DNA of 64,000 bases, taken from NCBI GenBank assembly GCA_002441345.1, contig DJVU01000052.1:28358-92357 (forward strand), written 5' to 3'. The stretch comes from Bacteroidales bacterium UBA6248 (GTDB taxonomy: Bacteria > Bacteroidota > Bacteroidia > Bacteroidales > Lentimicrobiaceae). How positions within the stretch are numbered: position 1 is the stretch's first letter; each line of letters starts with the position of its first letter. The translations under genes were made by a program, and so were the position numbers. The notes below the pieces were generated by a model. It searched no databases and was not told the DNA's origin. It saw only the letters and a program-made list of their open reading frames with translations. Positions 18,367 through 27,297 of this stretch are shown here, one piece after another.

Positions 18367-18939
18367 CTATAATTCGCCGAGCCAGTTTCGGATCATGCGC
18401 AAACCCATGGGAGTCATAATGGATTCGGGATGAAATTGTACCCCGCACATAGTGTAACTTCTGTGCCTCAGACTCATGATAACTCCGCGGCTGTCGGCAG
18501 AGGTAGGGATTAGGGCAGGCGGGAGGCATGCAGCATCAACGGCCCAGCTGTGGTAGAGTCCGGCATCAAACCCCTGTTCCATACCTGCAAACAGCGGATC
18601 GGCCGGATATGCCGGGATAATGCGGACCTGCTCCCCGTGCAGGATTTCTCCCGGCTGCTGTAGTGCTCCGCCACAGGCAACAGCCATTGCCTGCATCCCA
18701 AGACAAACTCCCAGGATCTTTTTCACCGGCCCGTACCTGCGGATAAGTTCGGTGGTTATACCGGCTTCCTCCGGTAATCCCGGCCCGGGAGAAATTACAA
18801 AAGCATCGAAATCCGCTGCTGCTTCCGGGCTTAGGCCATCGTTCCGGACTACCGACACATCAGAGGCACCGGCTTCGTGCAGAAGCTGAAGCAGATTATA
18901 GGTAAACGAATCGTAATTGTCGAGAAGAAGGATTTTCAT
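18367..18939 (-). CDS. pabA: Aminodeoxychorismate/anthranilate synthase glutamine amidotransferase
   Basis: 190 residues from the internal ATG at 18939, preferred over an upstream ATG because MKILLLDNYDSFTYN is the usual start of the family. Class I amidotransferase triad: Cys79 (GVCLGMQ), His170 and Glu172 (VQFHPES). It supplies ammonia from glutamine to the chorismate-using partner. The divergent neighbours are a chorismate-binding subunit and a class IV aminotransferase, which together make p-aminobenzoate, so PabA is favoured over TrpG; no trp genes are nearby. A TATTTTTG -7 element lies about 19 bases upstream of the start. Confidence 0.88.
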   Translation of the reverse strand: MKILLLDNYDSFTYNLLQLLHEAGASDVSVVRNDGLSPEAAADFDAFVISPGPGLPEEAGITTELIRRYGPVKKILGVCLGMQAMAVACGGALQQPGEILHGEQVRIIPAYPADPLFAGMEQGFDAGLYHSWAVDAACLPPALIPTSADSRGVIMSLRHRSYTMCGVQFHPESIMTPMGLRMIRNWLGEL

Positions 18940-18957
18940 CGTCCGGTAAATTGCCTG

Positions 18958-18965
18958 CAAAAATA
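18958..18965 (-). promoter_or_regulatory. -7 element TATTTTTG of pabA
   Basis: Exact TAnnTTTG on the minus strand. It implies a leader of only about a dozen bases. It supports the start at 18939, since the longer frame starting at 18960 would begin inside this element. Confidence 0.55.
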
Positions 18966-19025
18966 GACAACAAGAGCATACAGAAACGGGGATTTTGAAA
19001 TCCTCCGCCTTAGCCTTCCTTTTCG

Positions 19026-19033
19026 TACTTTTG
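19026..19033 (+). promoter_or_regulatory. -7 element TACTTTTG of pabB-pabC
   Basis: Exact TAnnTTTG, 16 bases before the pabB start codon, facing away from the pabA element. The two promoters share about 110 bases, which would allow joint control of the whole pathway. Confidence 0.55.
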
Positions 19034-19049
19034 CATATCTGAAAAAGCC

Positions 19050-20024
19050 ATGATATCTGCCGCCGCCATACAGGACATGAACCGCCTGGGGAACAGGAGG
19101 ATTCCCTTTTTGTTTATTCTGCCATTCGATTCCGGATCCGAAGTGGTGGTGCCGCTGGTACGCGCTGCGGAAGAAGGAATCTGGTATAACTTCAGGGGCG
19201 AGAGCAATGTTGCCGGCAGTGCAGTTTGTTTTAAAGATCCCCTTGAATTCAGGAAGTACCCGCTTGCATACGCCGATTACCTGAAAGCGTTCGGTATTGT
19301 GATGAGCGGACTGCAGCGTGGCGACACCTACCTGCTTAACCTTACCTTTCCAACGCCTGTGGAAATCAATCGTACGCTGGTCGATGTCTTTCATGCAGGA
19401 AGTGCCCCGTACCGGCTTTTGTTCCGCGACGAGTTTACGGTTTTTTCGCCCGAGTGTTTCGTGCGCATCCGGGAAAATGTGATCACTTCCTTTCCCATGA
19501 AAGGTACCATCGACGCCGGGCTTCCCGATGCCGCCGGCCGGCTTCTCGGCGATGCCAAGGAAATGGCAGAGCATCACACCATTGTCGACCTCATCCGCAA
19601 CGACCTGAGCATGGTAGCGTCTGAGGTCAGGGTAAAACGTTTCCGGTATCTTGAGGAAATACAAACCCACGAAAGGCGGCTGCTGCAGGCAAGCTCGGAA
19701 ATTACGGGCAGGCTTTCCGCAGACTGGCCTTCCCGTATCGGTTCGATCTTTGCTGCCTTGCTGCCTGCCGGAAGCATCTCGGGAGCTCCCAAAGCCAAAA
19801 CCCTGGAAATCATCCATAAGGCAGAAACAAGCGACAGAGGATATTACACCGGAGTTTGCGGCATTTTCGACGGTGAAGGCCTCGATTCTGCCGTTATGAT
19901 TCGCTTCCTGGCCCGGGAAGGCGGAAATATGGTTTTTCGCAGCGGAGGAGGGATCACCATCAACAGCAATCCGGAATCGGAATACCGCGAACTAACCGAT
20001 AAAGTATATGTTCCCATTGTTTGA
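19050..20024 (+). CDS. pabB: Aminodeoxychorismate synthase component I
   Basis: 324 residues, the short form that is essentially the chorismate-binding domain. Family signatures: HHTIVDLIRNDLSMVA near residue 172, LPAGSISGAPKAKTLEII near 240, GVCGIFDGEG and the closing FRSGGGITINSNPESEYRE. It aminates chorismate to 4-amino-4-deoxychorismate with ammonia from PabA. Its stop overlaps the pabC start by 17 bases, so translation is probably coupled. An alternative start (MNRLG, 27 bases later) is possible. Anthranilate synthase is less likely given the pabC neighbour. Confidence 0.88.
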   Translation: MISAAAIQDMNRLGNRRIPFLFILPFDSGSEVVVPLVRAAEEGIWYNFRGESNVAGSAVCFKDPLEFRKYPLAYADYLKAFGIVMSGLQRGDTYLLNLTFPTPVEINRTLVDVFHAGSAPYRLLFRDEFTVFSPECFVRIRENVITSFPMKGTIDAGLPDAAGRLLGDAKEMAEHHTIVDLIRNDLSMVASEVRVKRFRYLEEIQTHERRLLQASSEITGRLSADWPSRIGSIFAALLPAGSISGAPKAKTLEIIHKAETSDRGYYTGVCGIFDGEGLDSAVMIRFLAREGGNMVFRSGGGITINSNPESEYRELTDKVYVPIV

Positions 20025-20601
20025 AACCATACTTGTTGTCGATGGCGTTGCGCAAAATCTGCACCGGCATGCCGCCCGGGTTGCTTCGTCATCCGAAGCC
20101 CTGTGGGGAATTCGGTCAGAACTTCAGGATGTATTACTGATTCCGCCCCCCGGCTTCGAAACCGGAAGTGTGCGCTGTCGTATCAATTATGCCGCCGGCG
20201 AACAAGCGGTTGCCTGGGCTCCTTATATTCACCGGCCCGTCGCTTCGCTTAGACTTCTATCAGAGGATGGAATCAACTATCCGCACAAATACTGCGACCG
20301 CACGGATCTGGAGAGGCTTTTTGCGCGAAGGGGTATATGCGACGATGTGCTGATCGTTCGCAACGGATGGATTACCGATACATCCATCGCCAATCTTCTG
20401 CTGAAAAGCGGCAACAGATGGTATACCCCGGCGCACCCTCTGCTGCCGGGTACATGCCGGTCACGGCTCCTTGCTGAAGGAATTGCCGAAGAAGCCGGGA
20501 TACGGGCCGGTGATCTGCATCTTTTCAGCTGGGTGCTGACGGTCAACGCACTTCGCGGATTCCGGGAAAACGAAGCGTTTAGCATTCACCGAATCGTTTG
20601 A
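20008..20601 (+). CDS. pabC: 4-amino-4-deoxychorismate lyase (class IV aminotransferase)
   Basis: 197 residues, short for the fold-type IV PLP family, which usually runs 250-300. The probable PLP lysine is in HKYCDR, followed by VRNGWITDTSIANLLL and LLPGTCRSRLL, which match the family's conserved blocks. It would release pyruvate from aminodeoxychorismate to give p-aminobenzoate for folate. Overlap with pabB and a short N-terminal domain (FETILVVDGVAQNLHRH) are as seen in compact Bacteroidota versions. Confidence 0.82.
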   Translation: MFPLFETILVVDGVAQNLHRHAARVASSSEALWGIRSELQDVLLIPPPGFETGSVRCRINYAAGEQAVAWAPYIHRPVASLRLLSEDGINYPHKYCDRTDLERLFARRGICDDVLIVRNGWITDTSIANLLLKSGNRWYTPAHPLLPGTCRSRLLAEGIAEEAGIRAGDLHLFSWVLTVNALRGFRENEAFSIHRIV

Positions 20602-20660
20602 CCGCGATTATAAACGATGGCAGCGGTATTGTTTTGTAACTTTCAGCCCGATGTGCAAAT

Positions 20661-21920
20661 ATGGCTCAAACCTTCCTGAAAGACCGGCAGTATTACAAAT
20701 TTTGCGCCTACGGGTTCTTTAAAAACCTGAGGTTCTTCGAGCCTTTTCTGCTGTTGTTTTTTCTGGAAAAAGGACTGAGCTTTCTGGAAATAGGAACCCT
20801 TTACGCGATCCGGGAAATTACCATCAACCTGTTCGAAATCCCTACCGGAGTGCTGAGCGACAGTCTGGGCCGGCGACGTAGCATGATTTCGGCTTTCGCA
20901 TTTTACATCGTCTCTTTTATTGTCTTCTTCTTTTCGCAGCAGTACTGGATGTTCGTGGCAGCCATCCTTTTTTATGCCTACGGCGATGCATTCCGAACGG
21001 GGACACATAAGGCGATGATCTTCGAATATTTGAAAATAAAGGGATGGCAGGATCAGAAAGTACATTATTACGGACATACCCGTTCGTGGTCGCAGATGGG
21101 TTCTGCGCTTTCGGCACTCCTGGCAGCAGCAATCGTCTTCTTTACCGGCAGCTACCGAATGGTATTTCTCTTTTCCGTACTTCCCTATCTGGCCGACCTG
21201 TGGCTTATGACAACCTATCCCCGTGAACTCGACGGACAGAGAAAGAATTTGAAAAAGGGAGAAATTGTTCATAATTTCCGGTCTGTTATTTCCGATTTTG
21301 TGGTTTCGTTCCGCAATACCGGTATCCTGAGGGCGATTCTGACCCAGGCGGTTTATACCGGATATTACAAGGCCGTGAAAGATTACCTTCAGCCGGTCAT
21401 TAAAACCTTTGCATTAAGCCTTCCGTTCCTCGTTTACCTCGAAACCCGTCAGCGATCGGCTCTTATGGTCGGTATCGTGTTTTCGCTTATCTACCTGCTC
21501 ACCGCATATATGGCAAGGCATTCGGGCCGCTTTGCCGAGCGTTTCGTTTCACTGGCAAAACCTTTGAACGTAACCATGCTCGCGGGCCTGATGCTCGGAC
21601 TTATAAGCGGATTGCTGTTTCATTACGCATGGTTCCTGGGAGCCGTGCTGTGTTATACGGGAATCTATCTTGTTGAGAATCTGCGAAAACCTATTGGCAT
21701 TTCGATAGTTGCGGAGCGACTCGAAAAAGATGTGCTGGCAACAGCACTTTCTGCTGAGTCGCAGGCTGAAACCATTTTTGCTGCTCTTATCGCTCCGGCC
21801 CTGGGTTTTTTAGCCGACCGGTGGGGAGTAGGTGTGGCGCTTATGGCCGTTTCCGGGATTCTGATTCTGTTGATGCCTCTCTATAATGCGGGTGATAAGA
21901 AATCCGCGGGGCAGGCCTGA
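20661..21920 (+). CDS. MFS transporter
   Basis: 419 residues with about twelve hydrophobic segments. Motif A of the major facilitator superfamily is visible after the second segment (GVLSDSLGRRRSM). The domain between the two halves is short and basic. A second run resembling the same topology starts near residue 250. Substrate unknown; overall layout resembles drug or sugar-type efflux carriers of the superfamily. A near-consensus TAACTTTC lies 17 bases before the start. It follows pabC by 59 bases but probably has its own promoter. Confidence 0.8.
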   Translation: MAQTFLKDRQYYKFCAYGFFKNLRFFEPFLLLFFLEKGLSFLEIGTLYAIREITINLFEIPTGVLSDSLGRRRSMISAFAFYIVSFIVFFFSQQYWMFVAAILFYAYGDAFRTGTHKAMIFEYLKIKGWQDQKVHYYGHTRSWSQMGSALSALLAAAIVFFTGSYRMVFLFSVLPYLADLWLMTTYPRELDGQRKNLKKGEIVHNFRSVISDFVVSFRNTGILRAILTQAVYTGYYKAVKDYLQPVIKTFALSLPFLVYLETRQRSALMVGIVFSLIYLLTAYMARHSGRFAERFVSLAKPLNVTMLAGLMLGLISGLLFHYAWFLGAVLCYTGIYLVENLRKPIGISIVAERLEKDVLATALSAESQAETIFAALIAPALGFLADRWGVGVALMAVSGILILLMPLYNAGDKKSAGQA

Positions 21921-21999
21921 TCCGGGTTCTTATCCGCGAAAGCGATTCCGATTCGCTGCCCTTTCGGGGAAAGAAATAGGGAAATTGGGTTAAAACCCT

Positions 22000-22007
22000 T
22001 AATTTTG
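22000..22007 (+). promoter_or_regulatory. -7 element TAATTTTG upstream of ridA
   Basis: Exact TAnnTTTG about 125 bases before the ridA start. No clear TTG at the normal distance. Confidence 0.4.
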
Positions 22008-22132
22008 ATCCCTCCCCGGAACAGATCCGGTAGCTGAATACAACACACGGATTGACAAATACCGGAACCGGCCGTAATAAGCTGCCGGAATGAACGCAAT
22101 TAACTCTGAAAACCTTTTATAAACAAACGATC

Positions 22133-22510
22133 ATGAAGAAAGTAATTCACACTGAAAACGCACCCAAAGCGGTAGGTCCTTACAGTCAGGCAATTGAAAC
22201 GAACGGTATGCTGTTTATCTCCGGTCAGATTCCCATAGATCCGGCTACAGGCAAGATTGTCGATGGCGGCATCAAAGAACAAACCGAGCAGGTGATGAAA
22301 AACATCGGAGCCATTCTGCAGGCTGCAGGTTACAGCTACAACGATGTGGTTAAATCAACCTGTCTGTTGAATGACATGGACAATTTTGTTCCCATGAATG
22401 AGGTTTACGGTAAATTCTATCCTGAAAATCCTCCGGCACGTGCTGCCTATGGTGTTGTGAAACTGCCACTGGGCGCTCTGGTTGAAATAGAAACCATTGC
22501 CGTAAAATAA
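22133..22510 (+). CDS. ridA: RidA family enamine/imine deaminase
   Basis: 125 residues, the usual family length. Signature blocks: APKAVGPYSQAIETNG at the start, FISGQIPIDPATG, and PPARAAYGVVKLPLGALVEIE near the end, with the catalytic Arg103. RidA hydrolyses reactive enamines such as 2-aminoacrylate made by PLP enzymes and protects other PLP enzymes from damage. Cytoplasmic trimer. Single-gene unit closed by a strong terminator. Confidence 0.95.
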   Translation: MKKVIHTENAPKAVGPYSQAIETNGMLFISGQIPIDPATGKIVDGGIKEQTEQVMKNIGAILQAAGYSYNDVVKSTCLLNDMDNFVPMNEVYGKFYPENPPARAAYGVVKLPLGALVEIETIAVK

Positions 22511-22524
22511 GCAGGTTTTTTTTC

Positions 22525-22568
22525 AAGGCCTTCCGTTGCCGGTGATGCCGGCGGAAGGCCTTTATTAA
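22525..22568 (+). terminator. Terminator of ridA
   Basis: An 11-base-pair stem (22525-22535 with 22552-22562) with a GC-rich inner stem, followed by a T/A-rich tail. Confidence 0.75.
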
Positions 22569-22612
22569 ATTGCATTGCCTCAAAATCACTGAACCACGAA
22601 TTTCTTGATACG

Positions 22613-24775
22613 ATGAAAAAGTTAGTTTTTCTGTTTCTGGTTGTGCTTGTTTCTTTCGGTCCCGCCCGGGCTGGTGAAGGCATGTGGCTCCCTATTCTTC
22701 TGGAGCAGCTCAACGAGTCAGAGATGAAAAGTATGGGCATGCGCATCAGCGCCGAAGATATCTACAGCATCAACAAATCAAGCCTGAAAGATGCAATCCT
22801 GCTGTTTGGCAGAGGGTGTACGGCCGAAATTATTTCAGATAAGGGACTTATCCTGACCAATCACCACTGCGGTTACGGTCAGATTCAGGCACACAGCACC
22901 CTTGAGCACGACTATCTTACCACAGGATTCTGGGCGATGAACCAATCCGAAGAACTTCCAAACCCCGGGCTGAGCGTTACCCTGCTTATCCGTATGGAGG
23001 ACGTAACCTCAAAAGCGCTTGCGGGCGTGGAGCCGGGTATGCCGGAAAAAGACAGAAGCGCGAAGATCAGGGAGAACATCGCGGGAATAGAAAAAGCTGC
23101 AATAGAAAATACCCACTACAATGCAAGGGTCAGGCCGTTCTATTATGGCAATGAATATTATCTTTTTGTAACCGAAACCTTTAACGACGTAAGGCTGGTC
23201 GGAGCACCCCCCTCAAACATCGGTAAGTTCGGCGGCGATACCGATAACTGGATGTGGCCCCGCCATACCGGTGACTTCTCGCTGTTCCGCATCTATGCAG
23301 GTAAGGATAACAAACCGGCCGATTATTCGCCCGACAACGTGCCCTATATTCCGAAACGTCATCTGAATATTTCTCTGAAAGGTGCTGAAAAAGGCGATTT
23401 CACCTTTGTCTTCGGATATCCCGGAACAACGCAGGAATACCTTCCCTCGCATGCCATTGAAATGATTACCGGAACCGAAAACCCCCCGGCAATACGTCTT
23501 CGCGGCAAGCGCCTCGACATCTTCGACCGTTACATGAATCAGAACGATCTGGTCAGAATACAGTATTCTGCAAAGCATGCAGGCGTTGCCAACTACTGGA
23601 AAAAGATGATCGGAGAAAACCGGGGCATCAAACGCCTCAATGCCATCGATAAAAAACAACAGCATGAGCGCGTATTTATGGAATGGGCATCGGCCGACCC
23701 GGAAAGAAACAGCAGGTACGGAAAACTTGTGCCTGAGTTTGAAGCACTCTATGCCCGCCTTTCCAGACTCAGCGAAGACGAAACCTACCTTATAGAAGCC
23801 GCCCTGGGAGTGGAAGCCTTCCGCTTTGCCTATTCGTTCAGCCGCCTGGTGTCGGCAGCAGAAAATGCCTCCGGAAATTCTGAGCAGCTGGAAAAGATTG
23901 TTGAACAACTCAAACAGACAGCCGACGGATATTTTAAAAATTACCACATGCCTGTCGACCGGAGCGTTTTTGCCACACTAATGCAGGACTGGTTCGAACA
24001 CCAGGAAAGCGGAAGAATTCCGGTAGAACTCGTACAGGCTTCCATTCCCTTTGGAAGTAATTATGAAGCCTGGGCAAAGAACCTGTTCGACAACAGTCTC
24101 TTTGCCGATCAGCAAAAGGTGAACGAACTGCTGAATGGATTTAAAACAAAAAAAGTGAAGAAGATTACATCCGATCCGGTCTATAAGCTGGCCTCGGGGG
24201 TTTATAATCACTATTTCAATCGTCTGCAGCCGGAACTGGCAATACTGAGTGCGCACAGCGATAGCCTGCAGCGAATTTATATGCAGGGACTTATGGAATT
24301 TCAGCCAAACCGGCGCTTCTATCCCGATGCCAATTCCACCCTGAGGGTAACCTACGGAAAGGTGGATGACTACTTTCCGAGGGATGCCGTTCACTACCGC
24401 CATTACACTACCCTCGAAGGAATTATGGAGAAGGAAGATCCGGATATCTACGATTATGTGGTTGAACCAAAGCTGAAAGAGCTTTTCCACCATAAGGATT
24501 ATGGCAGATATGCCGCATCCGACGGAACCATGCGTATCGCCTTTATTGCCAGTAACCATACAACGGGAGGGAATTCAGGCAGCCCGGTACTGAATGCCGA
24601 CGGAAATCTGATTGGCGTTAATTTCGACCGGAACTGGGAAGGTACCATGAGCGACCTGATGTACGACCCCGATCAGTGCCGGAACATCAGCATCGATATA
24701 CGGTACTGCCTGTTTGTAATCGATAAGCTGGCAGGTGCCGGGCATCTGGTGGATGAAATGACGCTGGTAAATTAG
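22613..24775 (+). CDS. S46 family dipeptidyl-peptidase, DPP11-like
   Basis: 720 residues with a signal peptide (MKKLVFLFLVVLVSFGPARAG). The catalytic triad of S46 is readable: His85 (LTNHHCGYG), Asp221 (HTGDFS) and Ser655 (GGNSGSP). The residue 18 after the serine is Arg673 (FDRNW). In the family, Arg at this position marks DPP11, which removes dipeptides ending in Asp or Glu, whereas Gly marks DPP7 with hydrophobic preference. Periplasmic or surface enzyme that turns oligopeptides into dipeptides for uptake in asaccharolytic Bacteroidota. Length matches the family (about 715-725). Confidence 0.93.
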   Translation: MKKLVFLFLVVLVSFGPARAGEGMWLPILLEQLNESEMKSMGMRISAEDIYSINKSSLKDAILLFGRGCTAEIISDKGLILTNHHCGYGQIQAHSTLEHDYLTTGFWAMNQSEELPNPGLSVTLLIRMEDVTSKALAGVEPGMPEKDRSAKIRENIAGIEKAAIENTHYNARVRPFYYGNEYYLFVTETFNDVRLVGAPPSNIGKFGGDTDNWMWPRHTGDFSLFRIYAGKDNKPADYSPDNVPYIPKRHLNISLKGAEKGDFTFVFGYPGTTQEYLPSHAIEMITGTENPPAIRLRGKRLDIFDRYMNQNDLVRIQYSAKHAGVANYWKKMIGENRGIKRLNAIDKKQQHERVFMEWASADPERNSRYGKLVPEFEALYARLSRLSEDETYLIEAALGVEAFRFAYSFSRLVSAAENASGNSEQLEKIVEQLKQTADGYFKNYHMPVDRSVFATLMQDWFEHQESGRIPVELVQASIPFGSNYEAWAKNLFDNSLFADQQKVNELLNGFKTKKVKKITSDPVYKLASGVYNHYFNRLQPELAILSAHSDSLQRIYMQGLMEFQPNRRFYPDANSTLRVTYGKVDDYFPRDAVHYRHYTTLEGIMEKEDPDIYDYVVEPKLKELFHHKDYGRYAASDGTMRIAFIASNHTTGGNSGSPVLNADGNLIGVNFDRNWEGTMSDLMYDPDQCRNISIDIRYCLFVIDKLAGAGHLVDEMTLVN

Positions 24776-24896
24776 TCTTTGCCGTCGGTTACATCAGAAG
24801 CCTGGATGCCTGATGTATGGCAGGCGATTATTCCGGATCAGCACCTGAAGTTGTGCCTGCACTCTGTAACTCTGACAAACTTGTAACAACTAAACT

Positions 24897-26657
24897 ATGA
24901 AACGACTGCTCGCCTTTCTGTTACTCATTTCTTCGGCTGCCGGCCTTTATGCCCAGACAGTACAATCCGTTCACATGGAACAATCTGCTGCCTGGTCGGG
25001 AATGGGCAGGCTCAGCAATCCGGAATACGACAGCATAAATCAATTCAGCGGCCGCATGGAACAGCCTGCCACCAGGACTTCGCTGAATAAGCGTGTATTT
25101 GGGTATCATCCTTACTGGAGTGGCAGCTCCTGGGTTAATTACCGCTGGGATCTGCTTTCGGATCTGTGTTATTTTTCCTATGAAGTGGATCCTGCAACCG
25201 GCAATCCGCTTACTACGCACGACTGGGAAACGGCAGCGGTAATCGATACCGCTCTGGCGCGGGGAGTGAAGGTTCATTTGTGTGTAACCCTTTTTTCGGG
25301 TCATGCAACCTTTTTCGGGAATCCCCAGGCAATGCAGAACCTTACCATAAACCTTATCGGCAAGGTGCTTGAACGGGGAGCGCACGGGATAAACATTGAC
25401 TTTGAAGCGGTACCGTCCTCTCAGAAACAGCCGATGACCGATTATATTACGTCGCTTGCCGGGGCTCTGCATGTTGCCGCTCCCGGTACCGAACTGAGCA
25501 TTGCTGCCCCGGCTGTTAACTGGAACAACACCTTCGATATGCAGGCGCTGGGTCCGGTGCTCGATCTGGTGATGATCATGGCCTACGATTACTATTGGGG
25601 CGGCAGCTCCATGGCAGGTCCGGTTTCCGGGCTGTGGCCCATGTCGGGAATTTTTCCTTACGGGGTGGCCCGTTCTCTGACAAGTTACCAGGCTGCCGGG
25701 ATAATGCCGGAGAAAATCCTGATTGGAGTGCCGTATTATGGAAGGGAATGGCCCGTAACCGCCAATACATTCCCGGCAAATACTACCGGAACCGGCTCCG
25801 CAGTGCTCTACCGCACCATAATGGCAGGCAGCAGCGGTAATTATTCACCGGCAAACCGTTACTGGGATTACCGAAGCTACAATCCTTATTTCAGCTACTT
25901 CACTTCCCATTGGCGACAGTGTTTTTACGACGATGTGCGAAGCCTGGGAGCCAAATACGATCTGGTGCACCGGCGTAACACTGCCGGAATAGGCATCTGG
26001 GCGCTGGGTTATGATAACGGCCGCAGCGAACTCTGGAACCTTATTGAAACAAAGTTTACCGGAATACCCCTCGTAAAATGCGCCGATACCCTTGCCGATA
26101 CCGGAGGGCTATGGTTTAGCTATGGTGCCGGCGAAGATTATACCGAAACAGTCACCGCTTCCTGGCCCGGCCCGCTGACCCTTTCGTTTGAAAGCCTGAG
26201 CCTTGAACCCGGATACGATTCTCTGTGGATTTACGACGGGGCAACCGCTTCAGATCCCCTGCTCTTAGCCCTTTCGGGGAATACTATACCCCCGGCCGTG
26301 CAAACAAGCGCCGAAATTTTTTCTATCAGATTCAAATCCGATAACCAGACAAACCTTGCCGGCTACATACTGCACTATTCCTGTCCCACAGCAGGAGTAT
26401 ACAATCCTGCTCCCGGACCAGCCATGCGGGTTTTTCCCAACCCGGCTTCAGACAGACTTTCTATTCAGCTGCCCGGGAAGCCTATACAAAACACACAGAT
26501 CCGGATTTACGGCCCCGACGGCCGGCTGACCGCCGGGCCCTTTTTGCCGGAAGGTAGTGAAACGGTGATTTCCCTTACGGGGATTAAGCCCGGCATTTAT
26601 CTTCTTGTTTGCTCGGCTACCGATTGGAATTCAGCGACCCGAATTATTATTCAGTAA
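24897..26657 (+). CDS. Secreted GH18-family glycosidase with CUB and T9SS sorting domains
   Basis: 586 residues; signal peptide ends near SSAAGLYAQ. The GH18 barrel begins at KRVFGYHPYWSG. The catalytic strand reads HGINIDFEAV instead of the canonical DGxDxDxE: the last Asp and the acid Glu are kept, while the first two Asp positions are His and Asn. This is closer to the YaaH/SleL group, which acts on peptidoglycan-type glycans, than to true chitinases. A CUB-like domain follows (about residues 395-500, with YDSLWIYDGATASDP) and then a T9SS sorting-like domain (RVFPNPASDRLSIQL). Secreted to the surface; substrate uncertain. Confidence 0.85.
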   Translation: MKRLLAFLLLISSAAGLYAQTVQSVHMEQSAAWSGMGRLSNPEYDSINQFSGRMEQPATRTSLNKRVFGYHPYWSGSSWVNYRWDLLSDLCYFSYEVDPATGNPLTTHDWETAAVIDTALARGVKVHLCVTLFSGHATFFGNPQAMQNLTINLIGKVLERGAHGINIDFEAVPSSQKQPMTDYITSLAGALHVAAPGTELSIAAPAVNWNNTFDMQALGPVLDLVMIMAYDYYWGGSSMAGPVSGLWPMSGIFPYGVARSLTSYQAAGIMPEKILIGVPYYGREWPVTANTFPANTTGTGSAVLYRTIMAGSSGNYSPANRYWDYRSYNPYFSYFTSHWRQCFYDDVRSLGAKYDLVHRRNTAGIGIWALGYDNGRSELWNLIETKFTGIPLVKCADTLADTGGLWFSYGAGEDYTETVTASWPGPLTLSFESLSLEPGYDSLWIYDGATASDPLLLALSGNTIPPAVQTSAEIFSIRFKSDNQTNLAGYILHYSCPTAGVYNPAPGPAMRVFPNPASDRLSIQLPGKPIQNTQIRIYGPDGRLTAGPFLPEGSETVISLTGIKPGIYLLVCSATDWNSATRIIIQ

Positions 26658-27027
26658 GAATTCAGCGATTTTTCAGATATGCGCATAAAAAAAGCGGGAT
26701 TATATTACCGGTTTATCGTGTGCATGTAAAAAATAATTACTTATCAAATTGTTGCATGTAATTTATAAGCCAATTATAATAAGCATTCTACGTGCATAGT
26801 AATTCTATGTAAATAAAATTGTGATAAAATGTAATAATTTTTATTGTTTTTCCGGTTTGTATTTTTATCTTTGCACCTTTAAAATTATTTTAGCCTCCGG
26901 TTTTCCGGACAGGCATATCCGGGCAGTAGGATGGGCCGGCAGGAGTGGGGCGTTTCCCGGTTATATTTTGGTTATTGATTCCCGAAACGACATGAATTGC
27001 TGATAATAAACTCATCATTACTGTTTT
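26658..27027. other. AT-rich intergenic region with a strong promoter
   Basis: No gene seen. The left 200 bases are very AT-rich and resemble an UP-element-like approach to the promoter at 26844-26873; the remaining 150 bases are the leader of the acylphosphatase-like gene. Confidence 0.5.
26844..26873 (+). promoter_or_regulatory. Near-perfect Bacteroidota promoter
   Basis: TTG (26844-26846), 19 bases, TATCTTTG (26866-26873). Predicted start near 26880, giving a leader of about 148 bases before the acylphosphatase-like gene. Confidence 0.7.
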
Positions 27028-27297
27028 ATGAAAGCTTATAGGTTATTATTAAAAGGCAGGCTTTTTCAAACCGGATTCCGGTTTTATGCTCTGAAAAAAG
27101 CGGTTGAATTAAATGTAAAGGGTTATGTTACGTATACTTCAGACCGTGATGTGCTTATTCATGCGGAAGGAGTGGAAGAAAATCTTGATCCGTTCATTCA
27201 GTGGTGCGGCAAAGGCTTGCTTTGTTGTAAAGTTACCCATACCGACATTTCGGAAACCACTCCGGAACAGCATCGGGAGTTCAGAATTTTGCGATAA
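27028..27297 (+). CDS. Acylphosphatase-like protein, catalytic Asn replaced
   Basis: 89 residues, the normal size for the acylphosphatase fold. The phosphate-binding loop is recognisable (GRLFQTGFRFYA, with the catalytic Arg18), as are KGYVTY and VLIHAEGVEENLDPFIQW. The Asn that positions the water in true acylphosphatases, normally in GWVRN, is replaced by Tyr36 (GYVTY), and the loop is GxxxxTGFR rather than GxVQGVGFR. It is therefore probably inactive as a classical acylphosphatase or a binding protein of the same fold. Expressed from its own strong promoter. Two Cys in a row (LLCCKV) are an odd detail. Confidence 0.75.
   Translation: MKAYRLLLKGRLFQTGFRFYALKKAVELNVKGYVTYTSDRDVLIHAEGVEENLDPFIQWCGKGLLCCKVTHTDISETTPEQHREFRILR

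Noticed and set aside
18367..20601. Tryptophan (anthranilate) genes
   Set aside because: The class IV aminotransferase in the same unit and absence of other trp genes point to p-aminobenzoate synthesis.
24776..24896. Hairpin TACATCAG...CTGATGTA after the S46 gene as a terminator
   Set aside because: A perfect 8-base-pair stem, but no U tract follows, so I do not call a terminator.
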